NCBI GenBank assembly: GCA_030490835.1
Contig: CM059973.1
Coordinates: 87,441,641 to 87,505,640, forward strand
Direction: 5' to 3'
From: Annona cherimola
Taxonomy: Eukaryota; Streptophyta; Magnoliopsida; Magnoliales; Annonaceae
DNA: 64,000 nucleotides
Shown here one piece after another: positions 47,791-56,686 of this stretch. The translations under genes and the position numbers were made by a program. The notes beneath the pieces were generated by a model. It made no database searches, was not told the origin of the DNA, and saw only the letters and a list, made by a program, of their open reading frames with translations. The first letter of the stretch is position 1, and each line of letters begins with the position of its first letter.

Positions 47791-48246
47791 GGATGTGACA
47801 AGAGGCAGCAGCTGCTTGGTTTTGGGGCTGTCTTGCGAAACTCGAAGGGAAGTTTTCTGGGCGCAAAGGTGTGGAGGAGAGAATCGAGAGATGGAACAGC
47901 GCCACCTTTATGGATGGAAGCAATTGCCATTTTAAAGGGAGTAGAATGGGCGATGGAGAAAGGAGTCAAAATTCTAATTGTTGAAAGTGACCCTTTGGTG
48001 TTGATCAATTGGTTGTCAGAAGGGGGTTATGCTCAAGCAGGACTGAGGGTTGTAGTTGATGACATTCTTCGTATAACTGAGACACTGAGAGATGTGGAGT
48101 TTTCTCACGTCTGTAGAGAAGGCAACAGGGTTGCCCTTTTTATGGCAAAAGATGTCCTGTTTATGTCCCAGCCAGATTTTGAATGGCTCCCCGACCCTTC
48201 CCCAGCGTTACTGAGGATCTTTGTAAGGACCTCTCTTTTTCAATGA
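47791..48246 (+). pseudogene. RNase H-like (LINE/RVT_3 type) domain fragment
   Basis: The frame follows an acceptor-like TTGATGCAG and runs to a stop at 48246, about 151 residues. It aligns to plant RNase H-like domains: GFGAVLRNSKGSFL, then EAIAILKGVEWAMEKG with the second acidic residue. IVESDPLVLINWL has the third, and HVCREGNRVA is near the end. The first Asp is in GCD at the extreme start. The Asp expected after 'NRVA' is replaced (VALFMAK), so catalysis is probably lost. Such domains come from LINE elements or their domesticated relatives. No reverse transcriptase lies upstream; the 998-bp solo LTR ends 231 bases away. Confidence 0.6.
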
Positions 48247-48552
48247 TATAGCTTATCATCTTCAAAATAAATAAATATAGAACAGATCTCACATAGCGGC
48301 TATTCCTCCAACGGAAATCAACACCTGTAGGCCATACAGCTCATGAGCCATGACAACCTGCCAGGATGAAGCAGTGACATTTGGAATACATCCCAGCATC
48401 TGTCAAACTTCTAAATGTCATCATATTTGCATCATTTTTCAAAATCACCTAATAGGATAGCAGAAGCAATTAGAATAAAAATAAAACAATCGCGGCTGAC
48501 TTCCATCCAAGCAATGACCTTTCCAATTTCATAGCTGCCCCTTAAGAAAATA

Positions 48553-48789
48553 TCACCCAAATGCCAAACTGCAGTAGATACCGCATGCTCCCTTCAATCT
48601 AAAGGAGCAATCCTCCCAACTGTAAGCGCACAACTTTCGCAGAATTCGTGCTGAATGGACACGCAGCACAGGGCCATTCAGTGAGTGAATAAGCTTCTCC
48701 ACAGGTCCCAGTTTCAAAATCCGCTTGTAATTCAGATGTCCAATGTCAGTACTGCCAGAGCTTCGAATCCTCGTTGAAGAATGTGCGCG
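48553..48789 (-). pseudogene. ARM-repeat protein fragment
   Basis: A 78-residue frame without ATG contains LGPVEKLIHSLN, GPVLRVHSARILRKLCAYS. This fits an armadillo repeat (helix 2 and 3 pattern with G-P-V, ...L..L..., ARILR.LCAYS). A neighbouring frame just upstream (GGFLKDLTRTFFNEDSKLW) appears to continue the same protein across a one-base shift near 48745, and a TGA ends it at 48553. It is probably the relic of an ARM/HEAT gene. The exact parent is not recognised. Confidence 0.5.
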
Positions 48790-48839
48790 TTAAATCCTTG
48801 AGAAATCCGCCTGTGCTTCCAATTCTCTTTTGGTTCCTT

Positions 48840-49260
48840 CAAGCATGAATATTAACTGTCGGACCCCAACGATCACCAACTCCAGTCACTGCAGCCGTCG
48901 AGAAGGGATGCCAAGCAGGGGAAAGGCGAGAGAGGAGAGTGTTTCCGTACTCACGCCGAAAGGGATGGTCGCGGTGGCACAGTCGTTGCGGGCGATACTC
49001 TCGCCAGGAGGGACCTCTGCCCTCGGCACTGCAAACTCTTGCCCGCGCTAGTGTTTGCGATTTGAAAATCGTGGGCGATAGCGATTCGAAGGGGAGAGGA
49101 TGGGTTAAGTACTCCCGCCGAAATGGATGTTCCCACCGGCGCCATCGTCGCGGTCGGTACTGTCGCCGGAAGGGAAGGTCTCTGATCTGCCGTTTTTTAA
49201 CTTTTAAGTCGGCGAGCGGTGTCTTGCCACTCCTAAGTGGGTATACTTTTGATACCAAAC
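48840..49260. other. GC-rich block with an internal diverged duplication
   Basis: The block is much richer in GC than its surroundings and open on both strands. Two segments, starting GTACTCACGCCGAAAGGGATG (48949) and GTACTCCCGCCGAAATGGATG (about 49109), are diverged copies of each other. It lies directly upstream, in minus-strand sense, of the ARM-like fragment, so it could be that gene's old 5' exon. I recognise no domain. Confidence 0.35.
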
Positions 49261-49304
49261 GAGTATATTTGGGAACACACGATACTTTGGTATAAACATT
49301 TTTT

Positions 49305-49790
49305 AGGGTTAATTTCCAATCTACCTGCTATATTTGCCTTTAATTACAAATATACACATTGAGTTTAGAAATTTTCACATATACCCACTAAGTATGAGTG
49401 AAATTTCAAATATACTTATTAAGAAAGTTATAAACTTTTAATAATTTTAAAATCATAAAATACCTTCAATTAATCTAACATTTATTGTAATTTGTGCAAT
49501 ATTCAAACGGTTAAAACTCATTTTCTCTAGTTTTTTTCTCACATTAGATGTGTTTCCATCATATTGTTCAACTTCTATCATAGTTGAATGACTATTATTA
49601 TTAAATAAGGGGCATTTTGGACATTTTATATGATGAATAATGACGATGTTTAATTATGTTTAACGGAATAGGTATGGATGAAATTTCACCAATACTTGGT
49701 CGGTATATATGAAAGTTTTCAAATTTAATGAATATGTTTGTAATTAATGGCAAATGCAGTAAGTATATTTAAAATTAAGTCTTTTTATTA
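49305..49790. mobile_element. MITE-like inverted repeat, 'ATATACCCACTA' family
   Basis: The left side has TTTAATTACAAATATACACA and ACATATACCCACTAAGTATG; the right side has TTGTAATTAATGGCAAATGC and AGTAAGTATATTTAAAATTA. It is palindromic overall and non-coding. Limits are approximate. Confidence 0.45.
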
Positions 49791-50289
49791 CTGGAGATAA
49801 TTCCTTTTTTACCTATAATAATTGCACCTAATTTTTAATATATCCTTTTTATAAATTTCTTTTATACCCATGATATTTTACCTGAATTTCTATTATATCC
49901 ACGCCTTTAACATAAATGTTATTTACCCCATTGAAAAGATAATTTTGCCGTTTAAAATTTTTTCTAATTAAAATAATTCAACCTTAATATGAATTTTAAA
50001 TTATTTAATATCTTGTATTAATGATTTACTATCATCTATTGAATCATGTTAATGTTAAATTATCTCAATTAGACAATCTTAAATAGGCAAAATCGTCTTC
50101 TCAATGGGATAGATAATGGTTGTATTAATGGCATAGGCATGAGAATAATTTATGGTGATATGTTATAAGTATAAGAGAAATTTATGAAACTTTGTAGTTA
50201 TATTAGGAATTAGGTATAATTGTTATGAGTATGAAAGGAATTAAATATTAAAATAAATAAGAAATCATAATTGAAAGTATAAATTTGTG

Positions 50290-50440
50290 GCCTTGTGGCA
50301 TGTTCCAATGGTAGAATCATAGGATTCATTCCCAGTCTCCAAATTGGTTGAGGTTTTATTAAGTTCCCCTATTGTGAAGATAGTCAGATAATCCCTTCAG
50401 TGGTGAGGGTTGAATGTGTTTTATTATAATATTAGATGTC
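50290..50440 (+). mobile_element. SINE-like copy, degraded
   Basis: An A-box-like TGGCATGTTCCAATGG is followed by a poor B-box-like GGATTCATTCCCAGTC. The head resembles other SINE heads here, but the match is weak. Confidence 0.3.
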
Positions 50441-50562
50441 ATAATATATATATATATTCTAATAAAAAATATAAATTGGTTGAAAATGGAGTGAAGTCAA
50501 ATCAATCGTGTAATTTAATTCCCTCAACAAGCCTACATTTTTTTTAGAAGCAAGCATAAGGA

Positions 50563-52415
50563 TGTTGGTCCCGAGTTAATGGCAATTACCCAAGAGGGGA
50601 TGAGTGAATTGGGTATTTAAAAATTTTCAACTTAAACAGAAACTTTACCCCGGATTAATCTAGTCCCCTTAATGAAGAAATGAAATGGAAAACAATATAA
50701 TGTTGAGAGCAGAAATATAAATCAAACATACAAGATTTTTATAGTGGTTCGGGCAACCTCCCTACTCCACTCTTCCAAGCTCACACTCCTTGTGACTTGG
50801 GTTCCACTATTGTATTTCACAAATACAATTAGAGTTACTGCTCTCTTCTAGATTCCAGCTCTAGGGGGCATCAACAAATCACAACACAAGTAGGTGATGA
50901 GTTCCACTCCAATCACACACTACTTTGCTTACACTTGATCTTAGTTCCTCAAACTAAATCAAGTTCAATACAATCAAATAAAACAACAAAAGTATCTATA
51001 CGTTACAGTTGTGTAGAAGCAATTTGGCGTAGAAAAGAACTCGTAGTATTGGCTTTGAAGATTCAGCAGTTGAGCTCTTGCAGTTTGAAGCAAAGTTCTT
51101 CTTCTTAGGATTGACTTAATCACTTAATGCTCTTGAAGATGGAAATTATGCACACTTAATGATTTTCAGCTACCTCCCTCATTCACAATGAATGTCTTTT
51201 ATAATTGTGGAGGAAATCCGAACGTTTGAAGGTAGGTGGCGCGCATTTAATGCGCCAACGTTCGAATATTTTCCGACCGTTGCGACCCAAGTCGCAGGTG
51301 GAGTCGACTTCGGATGTGACTTCGCCCAAGTCGCAGATGGAGTCGACTTCGGGTGCGACTTTGCCTTCCGTAGCAACTTCAAGTTCTTTGCTGGGTCGAC
51401 TTGGTCATCGACTTGACCCAAGTCGCAGGTGGAGTCGACTTCGGTGTGCGACTTCACCTTGTCAGTTAGCTTGACGAACTTGAAATCTTTGGAATGCTTT
51501 AGTTTTGCTTAAATTTCTTCATGCCTTGTTGTTCTTCCTTGATTTAGTTCTCTTTGAATCATTGGGTCTTCACTTTAGCTTATTTCCTTTAGCTCCATGA
51601 TTTGCAAGGCATGAGTCCTTGAGTCTTGAATCTTGTATTCATGAGCAAGTTCAGTATATCTTGATTAGAATAGTTGAGTTTATGCAACTTGCTTTCTTTA
51701 GACTCTTGGATTAGTCTTCATATGTTCCAATTTGAACATCTGAGTTGACTTGCTCTTCATCTTTACTTAGTTCTGCCTTGAAGTCATTTTATTCCCCATT
51801 TGTCTTGTGACGTTTTTCTTCTGTCCGATCGAAGTTGATGCCGGAGTCGACTTGGTCTGCGACTTCGCCCAAGTCGCATGCTGAGTCGACTTGGTCTGCA
51901 ACTTCAGTGCCCCCAGTTCTTGGTTTCAACTCTGGACAGAAAACGACGCCTCCAAGTCGCTACTGGAGTCGACTTGGCCTGCGACTTCACCTCAAGTCGC
52001 AAATGGAGTCGACTTGGGGTGCGACTTCGGCACTTCGGAGTCTTGACTTCAACTCTGGAAGGAAATGTCATTTTGAAGTCGATGCTGGAGTCAACTTGGT
52101 CTGCGACTTCGCCCAAGTCGCTAAGTCGCATGCGGAGTCGACTTCATTTGCGACTTCGTCAGCTCTGCTCCCCGTTTTCAACTTTGGAAGGGATCGATGC
52201 CTTGAAGTCGATGTTGGAGTCGACTTGGGGATCGACTTGGCCTTAAGTTGATGCCTGAGTCGACTTGGAAATCGACTTATCCTTCCATGCTTCATTTTCT
52301 TCAAATGTATATCCTTTAATCACTTTCACAATCATGTTAGTAGCCAAGACTTACTCAAATTGATTTGTTAATCATCAAAACATAGATTTAGCTTGTTTTC
52401 CACATATTTCCAACA
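50563..52415 (+). mobile_element. Solo LTR, 1853 bp, TSD AAGGA
   Basis: It starts TGTTGGTCCCGAG and ends TATTTCCAACA, with inverted TGTTGG/CCAACA ends. It is flanked by AAGGA at 50558-50562 and 52416-52420. No internal coding region is attached. The right half contains a CpG-rich GTCGAC array, listed separately. Size and ends suggest a large Ty1/copia-type LTR, but the superfamily is not proven. Confidence 0.88.
51302..52290. repeat. GAGTCGACTT array with higher-order structure in an LTR
   Basis: About twelve GAGTCGACTT-type cores occur in pairs roughly 39 bases apart (51302/51341, 51393/51431, 51844/51883, 51968/52008, 52088/52135, 52217/52257). The last four pairs are spaced about 120-130 bases, linked by TTCAACTCTGGA(A/C) and an 'aagtcgatgctgga' lead-in. 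GTCGAC is self-complementary and CpG-rich, unlike the rest of the window. The open frames here are by-products of the repeat. Confidence 0.9.
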
Positions 52416-52429
52416 AAGGAGATGTTTGC

Positions 52430-52690
52430 TTACACTAGAACTTTTCAATGTAATTTTTTTTCACTCTATAATTTATATGATTACTCTATTTTTTAATCAT
52501 TTATTAATATCTTCTTATATAACTATCATATTTTTAATTATTTTTATATAAATACTCATACAATTAACTTATCTATTTTAACTTTATTTTTTCTTCATCA
52601 TTACCCCGTATGATATTACATTATTGTCTTATATTTTTTTAAAAATTTAAATAAAAATTTTTCATCTAAAAGTTTTATCATTACTCAAAC
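52430..52690. mobile_element. MITE-like repeat, 'GTGTGTTT' family
   Basis: The body has 'tttaattatttttatataaa' and AACTTATCTATTTTAACTTTA, and ends with TTACTCAAACACAAC. The start is eroded. It lies 15 bases right of the 1853-bp solo LTR. Confidence 0.45.
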
Positions 52691-52699
52691 ACAACATAA

Positions 52700-53150
52700 A
52701 CCATAGTCCAATATGATAAAAATAGGAATGGAGAATAAGAAATAGCAAAAGTCAACTTATTAATTAATAAAATATTTTATTTTCCTATTTTTATCTTTAT
52801 TCTAATTATTTTCTTTCACTCCAACTCAGTTATGTATTTTTATTTTAACTTTTCATATTCATTCTCATTCCTTTGTTCCCAAATAGACCTAAAGTATCTC
52901 CCCAAACCCCTTCCGCTCAATCAAATATTTTACTTTTTATCTTTATTTTTATATTCTAATTATTTTATTTCACTCCAACTCAATTATGTATTTTATTTTT
53001 ATTTTTATTTTAACTTGTCATATTCATTCTCATTATTGTGTTCCTAAATCGACCTAAAGTGTTATTCCCCCTCCAAAACAAAAAATATATATAAAGAGCG
53101 AGTATTCCTCCATATAACGTGAAAAATAAAGATGGAGAATAAAATATGCA
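52700..53150. repeat. Imperfect direct duplication of AT-rich sequence
   Basis: The phrases CACTCCAACTCAGTTATGTA (near 52815) and CACTCCAACTCAATTATGTA (near 52970) recur. They are followed by 'catattcattctcatt' and 'ccaaatagacctaaagt' / 'ctaaatcgacctaaagt'. The repeat distance is about 155 bases. It is non-coding. Confidence 0.55.
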
Positions 53151-53154
53151 AAAA

Positions 53155-53535
53155 GCGTTTTCTAAATATACTCACTATGTTTGCGGTCAATTCCAAAAAT
53201 GCTCACTCTATATTTTTATAAATGCCAAAAATATCACTATTATAAAATAATAAAAAATAAAATAAAATAGAAAGAAAATAAAATTATGACTCTTCAAATT
53301 TAGGGCTCATGTGTAATCAGAGCATTGATGAGTTATGACACTCAAGTTTTTAATTACGTCAAAATTTGATAGACATATTAGTAATTTTACATATTAACTC
53401 ATGACATTAACTTATGAATTTTGTGTTTTTGGGATTAACTACAAATGGAGTAGGTATACTTGGAATTTTGGAAACGTTGTGAGTATATTTTAAATTAAGA
53501 TCAAATGTAGCAGGTATATTTGGAAAAAGTTCTAT
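53155..53535. mobile_element. MITE-like inverted repeat, 'ATATACCCACTA' family
   Basis: The left arm TAAATATACTCACTATGTTTG pairs with the right arm GTAGCAGGTATATTTGGAAA. The inside includes a non-coding AT-rich loop. It is a relative of the copy nested at 53.94 kb. Confidence 0.5.
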
Positions 53536-53709
53536 ATAAAAAATTAAGTTACTAATTATCCAATTACTTATTTCTTCAAGGTCGCTTTTATGGAACCTCT
53601 CTTATGTATAACCTTTTTCATTTTTAATTTTTTTAACGGTTGATGAAAAATTGACTTCATCTATTATATTTAATATCATTTCTATTATCATGAAAACCTT
53701 TTTATTTAT

Positions 53710-54530
53710 GAAGAATGATCTTGTTAGCATAGGCTCAGCAAATGTTTCGCTTAGTCTACCTCAAATAATCTATTTAAAAATATATTTTTTATTTTTTCGT
53801 TGTACACTTATTTATCTATGTGTACGTAAAATATAAACCGAATTTTATTATTTTTAGATATATATATATTTTAAAAAAATTAAACATAAGGATATTTCAA
53901 ACACATATATACACATAGATCTTTAAAAATCGTTGGGTTATTAACAAATATACCCACTATGTTTGACTTTAATTCCAAATATGCCCACTACGTTTCTAAA
54001 ATCTCAAATATACCCACTACATTTGCGTTTAATTCCAAAAATGCCTATTCTGTCAAAATTGTCAATTAAAATTTATTAAATACTGAAAATATCCTTGTTG
54101 TAAAAAAATAAATAATGAAATGAATGAAAAGAAAGTAAAATTAATGTGCTTTAAAATTAGAATTCATGTGCAATTAGGGCATTAGTGAGTAAGAATATTC
54201 AATTTCTCCAATTGTGTCCTAAATTTAAGGGACATATTAGTAATTTTATATATTCTCTAACGATATTAGCTCACGGAATAAATATTTTTGGGATTAAATG
54301 TAAACGTAGTAGGTATGTTTGAGATTTTGAAAACGTAGTGGGTATATTTGAGAATAATCCTAAATCTTAAAAAACATATACACATATTTAAAAATAGTAA
54401 AACTTGGTTTATATATTAAATACACATAGATAAACAAGTATATGAAGATAATAAGTAAAAAAATATTTTTAATAAATTTTTTAAGATAGACTAAATAGAT
54501 CACTTGCGTAGTCTAGGCTAATAGAATCAC
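53710..54530. mobile_element. 'GGCTAAGCAAATG'-family MITE, split by a nested insertion
   Basis: The left part (53710-53936) has TAGCATAGGCTCAGCAAATG and 'atgtgtacgtaaaatataaa'. The right part (54363-54530) has 'atattaaatacacatagata' and CTTGCGTAGTCTAGGCTAAT. Together they form one copy like that at 30.2 kb, interrupted by the element at 53937-54362. Confidence 0.6.
53937..54362. mobile_element. Nested MITE, 'ATATACCCACTA' family, possible TSD AAATC
   Basis: The left arm has GGGTTATTAACAAATATACCC; the right arm mirrors it with GGGTATATTTGAGAATAATCC. AAATC occurs on both sides of the insertion, consistent with a 5-bp duplication. It sits inside the split MITE, so it inserted later. Confidence 0.6.
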
Positions 54531-54689
54531 TTTTCTTTATTTATTTAGTATCAATATATATAACCTCATTTAAAAGTATGTAAAATTAACATGATAAAAT
54601 GATTTAATACTAAATATCAACATTTAAATAGTATTTTTAACATTTAAAAATAGATGAATTGATGGCAGGGATAGTTACGGGTAAACACG

Positions 54690-55045
54690 GACGCTGATCG
54701 TATGCTCTCGGGAGCATATAATGCTCAATGCTCCCAGGCGCATACACCCATTTTTTTATTTTTTTGAATTTTTTTTATAATATTGTTAATCTATATATAT
54801 TTAATATGTGTATTAATTCTTACCAATTTTGAAGTATTTTAGTTATTTATTTTTGATTTTTGAAAATCAGTAGCATTTTAGGTAATTTTAAAAATAAAAA
54901 ATAAATATCTAAAATACTCTAAAAATGGTAAAAATTGATAAAGATATTAAATATACTTATATTAACAGTTTTATAAAAAAAATTTAAAAAAAATAAAAAA
55001 AATGGATGTATGAGCCCGGGGGCTTTGAGTACCGTATGCTCCTGG
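54690..55045. mobile_element. Palindromic MITE-like element at the IPK1 5' side
   Basis: The ends carry ATGCTCTCGGGAGCATATAA and CCGTATGCTCCTGGGATC. Inner arms TGTGTATTAATTCTTACC and AATGGTAAAAATTGATAAA are inverted, and the centre contains CAGTAGCATTTTAGG. It belongs to the 13.3/24.4 kb family and abuts the GC-rich start of the IPK1 region. Confidence 0.55.
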
Positions 55046-55415
55046 GATCACAGGATCAGCGCCCGGCAAACACCGTTCATTTCTCGTTTCCATTCCCACG
55101 TTACCAAACAGATTGGACAGATCACAGGAGTGGGCCTAGCATCTCGTCTCCAGCAACTCTCCAATCGCGGTCTGGGGACTTCTGCGCCGGTAAACCTCCA
55201 TGTCATGTCATGTAACTCGTGCGTGCAGAAGAGCGACAGAAATCATCTTTGATTGGCAATGCACCTTATACCGGCCTGGCAAAAACTTCGATAGGCCTCC
55301 CCTTTCAGAAGAGAACGAATCGCCTTGGCCGCCTCGTGGTAATTCTTCTTTCCTCAAACTAGCTGTGTCTGCTGGGATGCCCGTTTCTCGGTATCGGCTG
55401 GTAAAGATTTTGTCG
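55046..55415 (+). promoter_or_regulatory. Candidate IPK1 promoter / 5' untranslated exon
   Basis: GC-richer sequence ends at a strong donor, TTGTCG then GTAAGA at 55416. A matching acceptor (ACCTGTCAG) at 56664-56666 lies 20 bases before the IPK1 ATG. A spliced 5' leader is therefore plausible. Open frames here match no IPK1 sequence. A weaker alternative donor (GCGCCG then GTAAAC) lies near 55190. Confidence 0.35.
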
Positions 55416-55790
55416 GTAAGAATTAATCAGCTATGTGCTGGGTTTCGCTATTTCTAGAGGGCATTTTTGAATCAGCTGAGGCGCAGGTTTCGATTTATGG
55501 AGTTGTGCTTTTTTTTTTTGAGAGTATGGAGATGTGCATTTTTAGGTGCACGATGAAATGCCTAAACGAGTCTTTATGTTAACGTTCACTGCTTGTGTTG
55601 CATGAAAAGGGCAGACTCCATGCGTCTGAGCGTTTAGGAGACTGACTCTACGTTTGCCCTCTTCACAGTTCGATCCATAAGTAGATGGCGCAATCGAGTT
55701 CGCGTTGGGTTTGCCTTTTGTAAGTTGGTTTGGTTGCAATTTCTGGTTGTCGATTCTATTCTGGAGAAGAAGTGGGCTGGCTCAGCTATA

Positions 55791-55875
55791 GTTGGGAGCT
55801 CACGAGGCTGCAATGTTTTAGGTATAGTTGGGAGCTCGCGAGGTTGTAATTCTTTAGCTATTGGGAGCTCGCGTT
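55791..55875. repeat. Short tandem repeat around GTTGGGAGCTC
   Basis: GTTGGGAGCTCACGAGGCTG, GTTGGGAGCTCGCGAGGTTG and ATTGGGAGCTCGCG follow each other with a period of 33-36 bases. It lies in the proposed 5' intron of IPK1. Confidence 0.75.
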
Positions 55876-56119
55876 CTTCATTACATAATCCAGAGTTTTG
55901 AATTTTAATACCTTTTTTCTTATGAGAGCATAGCATGTGTTGTGGTGTTGTTGGGAGGGTTTCGTGGTGGTGCAGCAGTATCATGAGGAAAAGGGATGAG
56001 TGTTATCAGTACTTTCGTTTCAATACGAAAATTTTCCTATTAAGGGATGTTTTCTATGTTTTTTTGTTTTTTATGATGGGGTATTTTACATCACATCTCA
56101 ACTAGTATTACAGTCAAAG

Positions 56120-56345
56120 CTTTGTGATAATTCTTACAAATTTCAAGAGGGAGACAACAAGCTCTCGAATATCAATAAGGGAGACCGCAAGCTCCCAAAT
56201 ATCACTAAGGAGACACCAGCTCCTAATATACACAAACAAACACCCATACAAGGCATGTGATTTGAAACCAAGTTGCATGGCGGTATAGCCAACGACTTTA
56301 ACACTGGAGCAACGCCCTAGTGGCTATGTTTTAGTTGTATGTAAT
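56120..56345 (-). mobile_element. tRNA-derived SINE in the proposed IPK1 5' intron
   Basis: Read on the minus strand, an A-box-like TAGGGCGTTGCTCCAG is followed by a B-box-like GGTTTCAAATCAC. The body has 'agtgatatttgggagc' and 'gaaatttgtaagaatt' shared with the copy at 27.9 kb. A common body makes one SINE family likely. Confidence 0.5.
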
Positions 56346-56686
56346 GATGGAAGAATGGAAATCCATGGTGCCGTAGGCAAAATTTGCTGATGGGTTATTT
56401 GTCAATGATAAAAATAGTTGCATAGAAACTATCAATTTCGAATTTTGTGCTTGCGTCTGATAGTATTTTCTTTTATGCTGTTGTTATTTCTTTTGCTGTC
56501 ATCTGATTCTCCTTTCAGACTCTCAGAACTTAACAAACAGGAAATAATACATAAGGTTATATTAAATCTCACTCGCTTCATCAAAAAAAAAAAAAAAAAA
56601 AAATCTCATTCAACTATTACATTTACCTATTTTTGAATTGCTGATGGAGCTCTTTTCACCTGTCAGCCTGAATCAGAAGAGGGAAC

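Noticed and set aside
51835..52251. 138-residue frame in the GTCGAC region
   Set aside because: All frames are open because the repeat unit lacks stops. The peptides are repeats of the unit and it lies within a solo LTR.
51302..52290. GTCGAC array as a CRISPR-like array
   Set aside because: Units and intervals are both repeated and imperfect, there are no unique spacers, and the setting is a plant LTR.
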